DNA from: an archaeon
GTDB taxonomy: Archaea; Thermoproteota; Nitrososphaeria; Nitrososphaerales; Gagatemarchaeaceae
Assembly: GCA_902812495.1 (NCBI GenBank)
Contig: CADDZR010000003.1
Location: 1-64,000, forward strand
Reading direction: 5' to 3'
Length of the DNA stretch: 64,000 nt
Shown: in pieces, positions 16,958 through 26,262 of the stretch
Layout of the letters: the number at the start of each line of letters is the position of its first letter
Numbering within the stretch: the stretch's first letter is position 1
Program-made: the position numbers and the translations under genes
The notes under the pieces: generated by a model
Database searches by the model: none
Seen by the model: only the letters and a program-made list of their open reading frames with translations
What the model was told of the DNA's origin: nothing

Positions 16958-19224
16958 TTGCTGTATCCGCAGTTCAGGCACTTGTAACATCCGTTTTCAA
17001 ATATGAGCGTGCTCTCCTTGCATTCCGGACATATTGCCGCGCCTGTACCCTTGATCTGCTCCGATATACCACTTTTTTCTGTTCCACCCGTTGCAAGAAT
17101 TTCCAATGCCTTCGCAACGGCATCTGGAATGGATAGAAGCTGAATACCTTCGTCCCACGCTGCGTACCTTCCTTTTATTCCTTTCAATGTTGAGATCACA
17201 TTCTTGACATCTCCTCCATGTTGCAGGTAGAGGCTTATTAGCCTGCCCAGGGCCTCCGCGTCTGCCTTCTCGTCACCGCCTGACTTTCCGAGTGTAACAA
17301 AGACCTCCTTTAGCTCGCCTTCAATAAAGTTGGCTGTTACGTAAATAGCGCCTTGAGGTAACCTTAGCTTTATCGTCTTTCCTTCCATCACCCTTGGCCT
17401 TTCAAATTGTATCTGTTCGGCCTTCTTTTTTGCAGCCCTTTCCGTCTCAAGTATACCTTCCCTGCTTCCTTCCCTGTAAACTGTTATACCCTTGCAGCCA
17501 AGTTTCCAAGCAAGCATGTATATTTTTTCCACTTCTTCGGGCGTTATATCTTCGGGAAGATTGACCGTGCTAGATATCGCTGTATCGATGTGTTTCTGTA
17601 TAGCTGCCTGCATCTTGACACGCATTTCAGGCTTTATTTGATGCGCTGTTACGAAGTAACTCGGAAGCTGTTTCTCGTCGTTTATCCTGTACATATCCAT
17701 GTACTGCCTTACGAGCGGGTGGAATACCTTAAACTCTCCCTCGCTGAGTGACTTACTTCTTCTTATGTAGGAGAGTGCAAAGACAGGTTCTATGCCACTT
17801 GAACAGCCCGCAAGTATGGATCCAGAACCAACAGGAGGTATTGTTGTGAGAGCTGCATTCCTGAGCCCTAGGTTTCTTATCTTTTCCTTCACCCTGTCAT
17901 CCAGTCTCTGAATGAATGGTTGGGAGAGATGCTTCTCTGCATCGAATGCAGGGAAACTTCCCTTTTCCTTTGCTAACTCTGTCGAATAATCATATATCAC
18001 ATTCTTTATCCTCTCGAAGAGGTTGCCGACAAACTCTATGGTCGCATCCTCATCATACTTCAGTCCGAGCTTTATCAGCATGTCTCCAAGTCCAGTTATA
18101 CCCACGCCTATCCTCCTGCTCCAGAGTGAAGCTTTTCTCTGCTGTGGAAGTGGATGCCTATCCGCATTGTAGTCGAGAACATTGTCGAGGAAGCGTACAG
18201 CGTACTGGCAGGCTGTTGTCAACGCTTCCCAGTCTATACTTGCCCTCTCAGTGAATGGCTCCTTGACAAAGGCGCTCAGGTTAACAGATCCAAGACAGCA
18301 ATTTCCGTAGTTCTCAAGTGTTTGCTCAGAGCAGGGATTGACACCTTCAACCTCCATTCCATTGTATTCTGTAGTAGACTCTTTCTTTATTGTATCCCAG
18401 AAGAGAACGCCTGGTTCGGCCGAAGCCCAAGCACTCTTCACAAGCTGTTTCCAGATATCCCGAGCCTTAACCCTCCTGTAGACCTCTACCCTTTCGTTCT
18501 TGAACCTGAGCGTAAATTCTTCATCGTTCTCAACTGCCCTCATGAACTCATCTGTTATCTTGACAGATATGTTTGCATAGTTGACCTTTGTCAGGTCCCT
18601 TTTTACATTAATGAAATCGAAGATATCAGGATGGTCAACCCTAAGAGTTATCATAAGGGCACCCCTTCTTCCTGCCTGTCCAATTGTACCCGTTGTGGTC
18701 GACAGGAGCTCCATGAAAGAGACAGAGCCCGAACTGTATATTGCCGCGTTGTTCACAGGCGAACCCTTTGGTCTCAGTACGGAGATATCCGTTCCAACAC
18801 CTCCTCCATAGCTGTAGGTCCTTGCAGCTTCTTTGCAGAAGTCAAAGATACCTTCTATCGAGTCCTCCCTTATCTTGAAGAAGTAACAGTTCAAAAGGGT
18901 TGACTTTCTAGGCTGGCCCGCGCCAAAAAGTATTCTCCCTCCAGGTACAAATCTATAGTTTTCCAGAAGCCAGTAAAACTTTTCCTCCCATTCCTTCCTT
19001 TTTGGCTCATCTTTCTCCACCGAAGCTATTTCATGTGCAACCCTTCTCCACATCTCCTGAGGTGTTTTCTCTACTTGCTTTCCTGTAAGGTCCCTTAGGG
19101 CGTATTTCTCATAAAATACCCTTGCCCTCAGCTCATCTCCGTCAAAGGAAAGTAATGTTTCTCGGGGCAGCTCAACTTCGTAACCCCTCCCACTATTTTC
19201 CGAGCTTTCTGTAACCGATGTCAT
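16948..19224 (-). CDS. nrdJ: Class II (adenosylcobalamin-dependent) ribonucleotide reductase
   Basis: The 758-aa enzyme makes deoxyribonucleotides using a B12-derived thiyl radical. Landmarks are C113 in STLLNCYFF, the loop NPCSEQTL with the thiyl cysteine C298, and C309/C310 in the GNCCLGSVNL segment completing the active-site cysteines. The C-terminus is a zinc-ribbon/redox tail (CPEC, then CYKCLNCGYSKCE). The N-terminal ATP-cone of class I enzymes is missing. An AT-rich TATA at about 19250-19260 is 30 bases upstream of ATG, implying a leaderless transcript. An ATP-cone protein is encoded 99 bases upstream. Confidence 0.95.
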   Translation of the reverse strand: MTSVTESSENSGRGYEVELPRETLLSFDGDELRARVFYEKYALRDLTGKQVEKTPQEMWRRVAHEIASVEKDEPKRKEWEEKFYWLLENYRFVPGGRILFGAGQPRKSTLLNCYFFKIREDSIEGIFDFCKEAARTYSYGGGVGTDISVLRPKGSPVNNAAIYSSGSVSFMELLSTTTGTIGQAGRRGALMITLRVDHPDIFDFINVKRDLTKVNYANISVKITDEFMRAVENDEEFTLRFKNERVEVYRRVKARDIWKQLVKSAWASAEPGVLFWDTIKKESTTEYNGMEVEGVNPCSEQTLENYGNCCLGSVNLSAFVKEPFTERASIDWEALTTACQYAVRFLDNVLDYNADRHPLPQQRKASLWSRRIGVGITGLGDMLIKLGLKYDEDATIEFVGNLFERIKNVIYDYSTELAKEKGSFPAFDAEKHLSQPFIQRLDDRVKEKIRNLGLRNAALTTIPPVGSGSILAGCSSGIEPVFALSYIRRSKSLSEGEFKVFHPLVRQYMDMYRINDEKQLPSYFVTAHQIKPEMRVKMQAAIQKHIDTAISSTVNLPEDITPEEVEKIYMLAWKLGCKGITVYREGSREGILETERAAKKKAEQIQFERPRVMEGKTIKLRLPQGAIYVTANFIEGELKEVFVTLGKSGGDEKADAEALGRLISLYLQHGGDVKNVISTLKGIKGRYAAWDEGIQLLSIPDAVAKALEILATGGTEKSGISEQIKGTGAAICPECKESTLIFENGCYKCLNCGYSKCE

Positions 19225-19323
19225 AAACGCACCACACTGCGATTAGGTCAAATATAAAAATGGCTATCGCTCAAAAATTTTAAACCAAAGAAGCTTCAAA
19301 CCATCTAAATTATTTTGACATAG

Positions 19324-21429
19324 TTAGCTTGAGGTTAGATATACACTACTTGCAACAGATCTGCACCTTGGACATCTCTCTTGCTTTTGCAACTTGAAGC
19401 CACAGTTCTTGCAGACGGTTATGTCCTTTGCAATCTTGAGAAACTCAAATTTGGGAGCGAATGTCGAAAGAGCTGCAGAAATTGATTTTGCTTCCTGGCC
19501 CCTAGCATCCAGCGTAGTTGAAACTCCACCAAGCAGAACCAACGATAGCTTCCTTATATATTCAATTGTTTCTGTGTCGTTCGCATTCTGCAGGTTGATC
19601 ATGTTTGTTTGGCTGTAGTTTCCCTCGACACGGGGCTGAACAACCGACTTACCGTACCTCTCCACGTCAAGCTCGTAAAGCCTTGAGGTTCCATGCTGTT
19701 CAACCAATGAGACGAAGAACTTTTCATTTTTGCTTGACTTCTCTCTTGCCTTTTCTGAGGCTGTTTCGGCTATCTTCAGAGCAAGCTCGTATCTTTGCTG
19801 TCCTACTTGCTTTGTAAGGCTGTCCAAAGTCTCGTCTATCCCTACCATATTTATAACAAGAGGCATGTTTTCCGAAGTGAAGGTCTCACTACCTGCCACA
19901 AGTGCAGGCAGCAATCCCCTCTTCAAGTTCCTTTCTATCATCTTTCTCCTAGAGGATAAAGCAGATACAGCTGTAGACATAAGCATCGCAAGTTTTGCCC
20001 TGAAATACGTCTCATCTTGGTTTGATTCGTATGCAAGACGGGGCAGATTCAGACTAAGGTTATGCAAGACGCATATGTTATCTGCCTTGAAATCCCCAGG
20101 CAAAGAAGAGATGCTTATACCCTCGAAGTTATAGATACGGCTTGAAGAGACAAGTGCTACCTTGCCTCCCTCTGCAACAAGAGAGGCAACCCTTCTGTAT
20201 AATGCCTGTTGCTCCTTTTCTCCAGGAGGATGAACAAGAAGCCTAACCCTGGGTTCAGGTGTCTCCTTAACAAAGCTTGAGTACGCATCGAAGGTTGCTT
20301 CGTACACCTTCTCAGCAACATCTCTTGGTATATCATCTCCACCATCTGCTGAAAGCTCTATACTTATCCCTGCCTCATCAAGACCGCGTGCATACATACT
20401 AAGGATCTCAAGCATTCTAAGTATTGCAACCTCTAGCTCCTTTATCGTCTTTGACCTTGCGAAAGCACCTAAATACTGTACAAAGTTTCTTAGAACAACA
20501 TCGTTAGATGCTTCACGTGAAAGGAGTGAAGTGAGAATCACGATCATGTTAAGAGCTCTTTCCGCGTTTTCAGGGCTTGGGACTGAGGGTGCTTCTCTTA
20601 TCCTGCCCCTCATGTTAAAACCTGAACTCTTCAGGCTCAGCAGATCAACATATACCGTGTCAGGTACGAGCCCCCATGTCCCTGCCTTGGATATATGCAT
20701 ATCTCCTGAAAGATGAGCATCTGCTACATCCCTTGGTAGCTGCTCCAGCAAGAGATACTCAGAGAATACAGACCGTCCTGTGTACTGTATGAGCGAATCT
20801 ATACTCCATCCGTCTTCTCCCGCCCTTCCGAGGAGCTGCGTTACATCGTAAACAGGCATTCCAAGTCTAGTTAACTTATGCCTGTATTCCTCGTAATTCT
20901 GCTCGACGAGAACTGAATTGACTATCTCCCTTATGAGTGGTGCAGTAAGGTACTGTGCTTGAAACTTGTAAATCCTCGATTCAGCCTCGCTTGTTATTTT
21001 CTGTGCAAGCTCAACTGGCATTCCTGCTTCCTTGACTAGAGATTGTGTTATCTTGTTTGCATTGAACTCTTCCATTGTCTGACGTGACGTTCTAACATAT
21101 AGTTTGCCGCTTTCTACCTGCGACTGGTCTTCTATTTGCTTTGTTACATTAAGAACCATTCTTCCAAAGTTTGTAACAGTGTACTTCCTCTCCTGCCTGT
21201 TGAGCTGTATGAGCATAACCCTCACGAGCTTTCTTAGGTGATACGCAAACTTCCCAGACTCCTTCTTTGATTTGAAACCTGCAAGTGTCTTAAGTGCGCT
21301 GTACGTTAGAGGTCCTTTTGTGTTCAGTATCCTGAGTATCTCAAGCCTCTGTGGAGACGCAATCACACTATAAATTGACTTGACCCTTCTTGGAGCTGCC
21401 TGCAACTCGGGGCGAAGCCTTGGTGTCAA
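19324..21429 (-). CDS. HTH + ATP-cone + NrdD-like protein lacking radical-enzyme residues
   Basis: The 701-aa product has an ArsR-like winged helix (about residues 15-95), an ATP-cone (about 108-195) and a C-terminal region resembling anaerobic ribonucleotide reductase NrdD: DAHLSGDMHI at 237-246, LNLPRLAYES in the middle and a terminal zinc ribbon CKNC/CPRC. However the usual glycyl-radical ending RVTGYL is replaced by ASSVYLTSS with no glycine, and only five cysteines occur, four of them in the zinc ribbon. I therefore read it as a degenerate, probably regulatory relative, sensing ATP/dATP and binding DNA. It lies upstream of nrdJ on the same strand. Confidence 0.8.
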   Translation of the reverse strand: MTPRLRPELQAAPRRVKSIYSVIASPQRLEILRILNTKGPLTYSALKTLAGFKSKKESGKFAYHLRKLVRVMLIQLNRQERKYTVTNFGRMVLNVTKQIEDQSQVESGKLYVRTSRQTMEEFNANKITQSLVKEAGMPVELAQKITSEAESRIYKFQAQYLTAPLIREIVNSVLVEQNYEEYRHKLTRLGMPVYDVTQLLGRAGEDGWSIDSLIQYTGRSVFSEYLLLEQLPRDVADAHLSGDMHISKAGTWGLVPDTVYVDLLSLKSSGFNMRGRIREAPSVPSPENAERALNMIVILTSLLSREASNDVVLRNFVQYLGAFARSKTIKELEVAILRMLEILSMYARGLDEAGISIELSADGGDDIPRDVAEKVYEATFDAYSSFVKETPEPRVRLLVHPPGEKEQQALYRRVASLVAEGGKVALVSSSRIYNFEGISISSLPGDFKADNICVLHNLSLNLPRLAYESNQDETYFRAKLAMLMSTAVSALSSRRKMIERNLKRGLLPALVAGSETFTSENMPLVINMVGIDETLDSLTKQVGQQRYELALKIAETASEKAREKSSKNEKFFVSLVEQHGTSRLYELDVERYGKSVVQPRVEGNYSQTNMINLQNANDTETIEYIRKLSLVLLGGVSTTLDARGQEAKSISAALSTFAPKFEFLKIAKDITVCKNCGFKLQKQERCPRCRSVASSVYLTSS

Positions 21430-21537
21430 AACTATTTAACATTATGATAATACTTTTTCATACTGAACATAGCTTTAAAACCCAATTGAAGCATCCTAAT
21501 TGAAAAATTATCAATCAAGTTAATCTCAGGGTGTGGT

Positions 21538-24500
21538 ATGGACCCCTTGACAAGAAGAGCAATTTATCTTAATTTGTGCCCTAATTGTGAAGATGAGATA
21601 TATGACGAAGAACTTCTTTCTAAGGGTGTTTGTGAAAAATGTGTTACTGAAAAAGAATACGATCTAATTAACAGACCAGATCCTGTTAGAGATGCTTGGA
21701 GAAAGATGCTTGATCTTCTTAAATCCAAAGGGAAAGAAGGAGAATTTGCAAGGATACTAACTGTTAACCTTGAGCTACACGAGTTTGAGGAGTTTTTTAA
21801 AAAAGCTACAGGACACAGAATGACTAACCTCCAGCAAACATGGGCAAAGAGACTCTTTCTTGGTAAAAGCTTTGCAATAGCCGCGCCTACAGGCTACGGT
21901 AAAACGACTTTCGGACTTATTTATTCCTTGTATCTTGCTACAAAGATGAAGAAAAGCTATGTAATTGTTCCTACGGCTTACTTGGTTTATAACATTGTAT
22001 CTAGGTACAAAAAATACTTGGACACCCTACAAGGTATAACAGCAAGACGTAACATTAGAATAGTATCATATCTCTCATCAATGAACAAAAAGAAAGCTTC
22101 TGAGTCTCTTTCTTTAATAAAGAATCAGAATTTTGATATTTTTGTTTCTACGGACAGGTTCTTGCATAAGAGACTTGACATCTTGAGTCAGGTGAAATTC
22201 AACCTTATCTTTGTAGACGATATTGAATCATTTCTCAAATCACCAAAGAACGCAGAGAGAATTTTAAAGATAATGGGTTTCACTGAATATGAGTTAACTT
22301 ACGCGAGAAAGGATCATTCTGACACAAAGAATAGCGTAAGAAACTTGGAAACAATGATAGTTCTAGCTGGTTCGCTAACGAGGTGGGATAGCCCTGGAGT
22401 AAAGTTATTTAGTTTGCTTCTCGGCTTCGAACCCTCATATTCACCCAGCCTGCTCAGAAATGTTAGGAATTTCTATTTAAGGAGGTTTTCAGAAGAACAG
22501 TTAGCAAAAATTGTGCAGACTCATGGAAAAGGGTGCCTCATTTTCACGCCACATGCCCTTGGGAGGGATTTTGCTATTAAACTTGAAGAGGCTCTGCTTA
22601 GGTATGGTCTTTATGTGAAGGCATATGAAAAACCAGATACATCCGTGCTTGATGAATTTTCTTCGGGAAAGTTGGATGCGCTTATTGGGATTGCAAGCAC
22701 AAGAGGGCCTCTTGCAAAAGGTATAGACCTCCCCGAAGCTGTTAGATATGCTGTGTTTGCTGGTGTCCCGAGGCGTGAAATTTTGCTCGAAAAGGATAGG
22801 AGCTCTGTGAAATTGTTGCTGGTTGTTCTTAAATCGATATTACCTTTACTTGAAGAAGTTGAAAGAAAGCAAGCAAAGACCCTATTTAGAGAATTGTCAG
22901 CAATGCGTGGGGAATTAGCAACAAAAGAGAGCAGAGTATATTCTCTAAAAGAGGAAACGTGGGCATTACTCAAAAGAATTTGTTTAAAGGATGGTAAAAA
23001 GTTTCATGAAATTGGAATAAGCCTACAGATTGAACCGGATGGCGCGGATAGGATTAAACTAGTCATTCCAGATGTGTCGGGTTACATACAGGCCTCCGGA
23101 AGAACTTCTAGGCTTTTCGCAAACGGACTAACTAGAGGAGTTTCAATACTTTTGATAGACGATGAAGATTCTTTCAAAGGATTAGAAAAAAGGTTGGCAA
23201 TTGTCGCAGACGAAAGTTTCGAGGAGTATGATTTAGCGATCGTAAATAAGGAATTCACGGTAATTGATAAAGACAGAAGTATTCTCAAGCAAATGAAGTA
23301 TGCTGAACAAGACCAAACACACGAAATCCCTTTCAAGACATCTCTTATCGTGGTAGAGTCCCCTGCAAAAGCAAAAACAATAGCCGGATTTTTTGGAAAG
23401 CCTTCAAAGAGAAATAATGAGGGAATCATAGCTTATGAAATCCCCTCTGGCGAGAGGTTACTATGCATCACCGCAAGTCAGGGGCATATATTTGACTTGA
23501 CAACAAAAAGAGGATTCCATGGCGTTGAAAAGGAAGATGGTGTCTTTGTTCCAATTTATACAGATATTAGGAGGTGTGTGTCCTGTAAAAACCAATTTAC
23601 AGATTCTGAGATTTGTCCTGTTTGCAAATCAAACAATATTTTTTCAAAAATCAGAATAGCAAGAGCACTTGGTATACTCGCATTTGAGACGAATGAGGTT
23701 CTAATAGCAACAGACCCAGACAGTGAGGGAGAGAAGATAGCCTATGACATACTGTGTTGTGTATATCCATTCAACAAGACTGTAAGGAGGTTAGAATTTC
23801 ACGAAGTAACGAAAAGAGCATTTCTCAAATCATTGCATGAACAAAGGGAAATCGACATAAGAAAAGTGGAGGCTCAGATGGTCCGAAGGATTGAAGACAG
23901 ATGGATAGGCTTTGAACTGAGTCATAAACTTTGGCAAAAGTTTGGAAAGAATACACTTTCGACAGGGAGAGTTCAGACACCAGTATTAGGATGGGTCGTA
24001 AAGAGAACGGACGAACTAAAGAAGAAAAGAAAAGTTATTCTTGTAAAACTCGAAAACGGATTACTTCTGAGATTCTGGGATACAGAAATAACCAAGTCTG
24101 AACCTTTGGAAGCAGTAATCTCCTCCTCCGAGTTAATTACCGAAACAGTTAGTCCTCCACCTCCATTTACAACAGACACACTTCTCAGCGCACTTTCTCG
24201 GATGGGAATGAATGTTATACGTGTCATGGAACTCGCTCAAGACCTGTTTGAGCTTGGCCTAATAACATACCATAGAACTGATTCTACAAGAGTCTCCGAT
24301 TCTGGTTTAGCTGTTGCAAAACAGTACCTTGAGGGAAAGTCGCTTGAGTTTAAAGAAAGGAGGTATGAAAGTAAAGGTGCTCATGAGTGTATAAGACCAA
24401 CGCGACCTATTGACTCCTCAGAACTTTTCTTCTACTTGCAAGATAGATATCCGGAAGGACAAAAAACAAGGATAAAAAAGGAACATATCTTCCTTTACGA

Positions 24501-25047
24501 CACAATATTTAGAAGGTTCATTGCGAGCCAGATGAAGGAAGCATTGGTAGAATCCCAGGAGTATTCTGTAAAATTAGGCACCTTAGAGACAAAGCTCAAA
24601 AGAATTATTAAAATAAAAGAGCATGGGTTTCTTGTGTATCTTCCTCTTCTTAAACAGGAACCTCCAATTGTTCCAGGACATTACAGAGTCGTGGAGACAA
24701 AGTCAATGTTGGTTCCTTCATCCTCTCCCTATACACAGCATGAAATAATATCGCTAATGAAAGAAAGGGGGATTGGGAGACCTAGCACATACGCTAAAAT
24801 TATTGATACTTTATTTGCTAGAAAATATATCAAACAGCGAGGAAAGGCAATAATAGCGACCAAACTTGGCAAGGAAGTTTATGAGTACCTTGAGTCAAAT
24901 TTTGAAAAGATGATATCAGAAGCGACTACTAGAGAACTTGAAAAAAGGATGGACCTTGTAGAGAGAGGTGAAAGGAATTATCAGGACGTGCTGCAATATG
25001 TTTACTCAGAAATTAATGACATCTTAAAACAGAGCACATCTTATTAA
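21538..25047 (+). CDS. rgy: Reverse gyrase
   Basis: The 1169-aa protein fuses a helicase to a type IA topoisomerase and introduces positive supercoils; it is the hallmark enzyme of hyperthermophiles. In order: N-terminal zinc finger (CPNC at 14-17, CEKC at 32-35), Walker A APTGYGKTT at 115-123, DDIE box near 226, the Toprim start VVESPAKAKTIAGFFGKP near 604, a second zinc finger CVSC/CPVC near 680, and the catalytic tyrosine in LITYHRTDSTR at about 911. No intein, no split. By eye it is more A+T-rich than the reductase genes beside it. ATG is preceded by AGGGTGTGGT. Confidence 0.97.
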   Translation: MDPLTRRAIYLNLCPNCEDEIYDEELLSKGVCEKCVTEKEYDLINRPDPVRDAWRKMLDLLKSKGKEGEFARILTVNLELHEFEEFFKKATGHRMTNLQQTWAKRLFLGKSFAIAAPTGYGKTTFGLIYSLYLATKMKKSYVIVPTAYLVYNIVSRYKKYLDTLQGITARRNIRIVSYLSSMNKKKASESLSLIKNQNFDIFVSTDRFLHKRLDILSQVKFNLIFVDDIESFLKSPKNAERILKIMGFTEYELTYARKDHSDTKNSVRNLETMIVLAGSLTRWDSPGVKLFSLLLGFEPSYSPSLLRNVRNFYLRRFSEEQLAKIVQTHGKGCLIFTPHALGRDFAIKLEEALLRYGLYVKAYEKPDTSVLDEFSSGKLDALIGIASTRGPLAKGIDLPEAVRYAVFAGVPRREILLEKDRSSVKLLLVVLKSILPLLEEVERKQAKTLFRELSAMRGELATKESRVYSLKEETWALLKRICLKDGKKFHEIGISLQIEPDGADRIKLVIPDVSGYIQASGRTSRLFANGLTRGVSILLIDDEDSFKGLEKRLAIVADESFEEYDLAIVNKEFTVIDKDRSILKQMKYAEQDQTHEIPFKTSLIVVESPAKAKTIAGFFGKPSKRNNEGIIAYEIPSGERLLCITASQGHIFDLTTKRGFHGVEKEDGVFVPIYTDIRRCVSCKNQFTDSEICPVCKSNNIFSKIRIARALGILAFETNEVLIATDPDSEGEKIAYDILCCVYPFNKTVRRLEFHEVTKRAFLKSLHEQREIDIRKVEAQMVRRIEDRWIGFELSHKLWQKFGKNTLSTGRVQTPVLGWVVKRTDELKKKRKVILVKLENGLLLRFWDTEITKSEPLEAVISSSELITETVSPPPPFTTDTLLSALSRMGMNVIRVMELAQDLFELGLITYHRTDSTRVSDSGLAVAKQYLEGKSLEFKERRYESKGAHECIRPTRPIDSSELFFYLQDRYPEGQKTRIKKEHIFLYDTIFRRFIASQMKEALVESQEYSVKLGTLETKLKRIIKIKEHGFLVYLPLLKQEPPIVPGHYRVVETKSMLVPSSSPYTQHEIISLMKERGIGRPSTYAKIIDTLFARKYIKQRGKAIIATKLGKEVYEYLESNFEKMISEATTRELEKRMDLVERGERNYQDVLQYVYSEINDILKQSTSY

Positions 25048-25123
25048 CCTACAAAAAAGAACAATCCTGTTCTCTCTCTTAATGGAAGAGGCGATTAGCA
25101 AAACAAACAGCATGCTTCTGTAG

Positions 25124-25199
25124 TGGGGTCGGCCGGATTTGAACCGGCGATCTCGAGCGCCCAAGGCTCGAAGCCTAGACCAGACTAGCCGACGACCCC
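25124..25199 (-). tRNA. tRNA-Pro (TGG)
   Basis: On the minus strand the acceptor GGGGTCG pairs with CGACCCC (discriminator A). The D stem is GGCT/GGCT with G:U pairs, the anticodon arm CGAGC-CTTGGGC-GCTCG gives TGG, and the T arm is GCCGG-TTCAAAT-CCGGC. No intron and no encoded CCA. It lies between rgy (convergent) and mpg. Confidence 0.93.
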
Positions 25200-25222
25200 C
25201 GTCATGCTCATGCCCACACTCG

Positions 25223-25870
25223 TTATTGGTTTTTATCAAAACACTTCGGAAAAGAAGGTTTGTTGAGTAGGCGTACGGTTTCCTGTTTAATCCAGAATCT
25301 CCATTTTAGGTTTTTTCCCCTTCTTATACCTATCCTCTGACCTGACTGTACCTCAAAATCATTCAAGACCCTTTCAGTTACAAATAGTTCATCGGAATTT
25401 ATTAAATCTAGGCCGTTTAGTCTCTTGTCTATCATAAATGCCTTTGTTATTTTTCCTGGCCCGTTTGTAAGGTTTGACAAATCATTTGTCTTCCTGTTTT
25501 TCATCATTATCTCAACACCATGGACAGGTTTTAGCGACCTTATCAGAACAGCACCTGGAACCCCGGCTGGCTCTGTGGTGATGTTAAGGCAGTAATGGAA
25601 GCCGTATGTGAAGTATACATATGCATGCCCAGGCTCGCAGAACATAACACTATTCCTCTTTGTTATGCCCCTATAAGCATGGCTTGCTGGGTCATCTGAC
25701 CCCCTGTATGCTTCGTCCTCAACTATTATACCTGAAACATAATCTTTCCCTATTTTTCTTACTAGCATGCATCCCAGAAGATCTACAGCTACCTCGGGTG
25801 TGTATCTCTCAAAGAAATCCCTATCGGGTCTTTTTAACCTCTTAAGGTCTATCTGCATCATTTGAACCAT
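25223..25870 (-). CDS. mpg: DNA-3-methyladenine glycosylase (AAG/MPG family)
   Basis: This monofunctional glycosylase removes alkylated purines from DNA. The 215-aa protein has the family blocks VAVDLLGCMLVRK (27-39), IIVEDEAYRGSDDPASHAY (48-66, with the catalytic Glu), FCEPGHAYVYFTYGFHYCLN (77-96) and GPGKITKAF. Length is normal. A later in-frame ATG gives the start MQIDLKRLKRPDRDFF five residues on. Confidence 0.93.
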   Translation of the reverse strand: MVQMMQIDLKRLKRPDRDFFERYTPEVAVDLLGCMLVRKIGKDYVSGIIVEDEAYRGSDDPASHAYRGITKRNSVMFCEPGHAYVYFTYGFHYCLNITTEPAGVPGAVLIRSLKPVHGVEIMMKNRKTNDLSNLTNGPGKITKAFMIDKRLNGLDLINSDELFVTERVLNDFEVQSGQRIGIRRGKNLKWRFWIKQETVRLLNKPSFPKCFDKNQ

Positions 25871-25944
25871 TCTTCAGGGTATATTTTAAATAGAGGTCGA
25901 ACCCTGATAAGTTAGTGATTGTTTGCTGACAGAGGAACATAGAG

Positions 25945-26262
25945 GTGTTAAGTTTGGGTAAGAGAAAAGTTCTGAGCGAGTCAAACCTGAAGGAGTTAGT
26001 GCTTCCTGAACAGGGTGAGTTACTGGGAAGAGTGACCAAGATAGCAAGTGGGGACCATGTCTTGGTTAAGTGCACTGACGGCAAGGTGAGACTCTGCAGG
26101 ATAAGGGGAAAAATGAAAAGAAGGGTCTGGATAAGGGAGAATGATGTCGTGCTTGTCGCACCATGGGACTTCGACGACAGCAGGGCAGATGTAGTTTGGA
26201 GGTACATCAAAGCGCATGAAGAATGGCTGATCCAGAACAATTACCTGCCTCAAAACTTCTGA
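25945..26262 (+). CDS. eif1A: Translation initiation factor aIF1A
   Basis: The S1-like OB fold is evident: LPEQGELLGRVTKIASGDHV, VKCTDGKVRLCRIRGKMKRR, VWIRENDVVLVAPWDF and the final ADVVWRYIKAHEEWL. The factor binds the ribosomal A site during initiation. The GTG at 25945 or TTG at 25954 could start it; the family usually begins with a short basic tail, which both allow. It converges on the MFS gene with a 13-base overlap. Confidence 0.95.
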   Translation: MLSLGKRKVLSESNLKELVLPEQGELLGRVTKIASGDHVLVKCTDGKVRLCRIRGKMKRRVWIRENDVVLVAPWDFDDSRADVVWRYIKAHEEWLIQNNYLPQNF

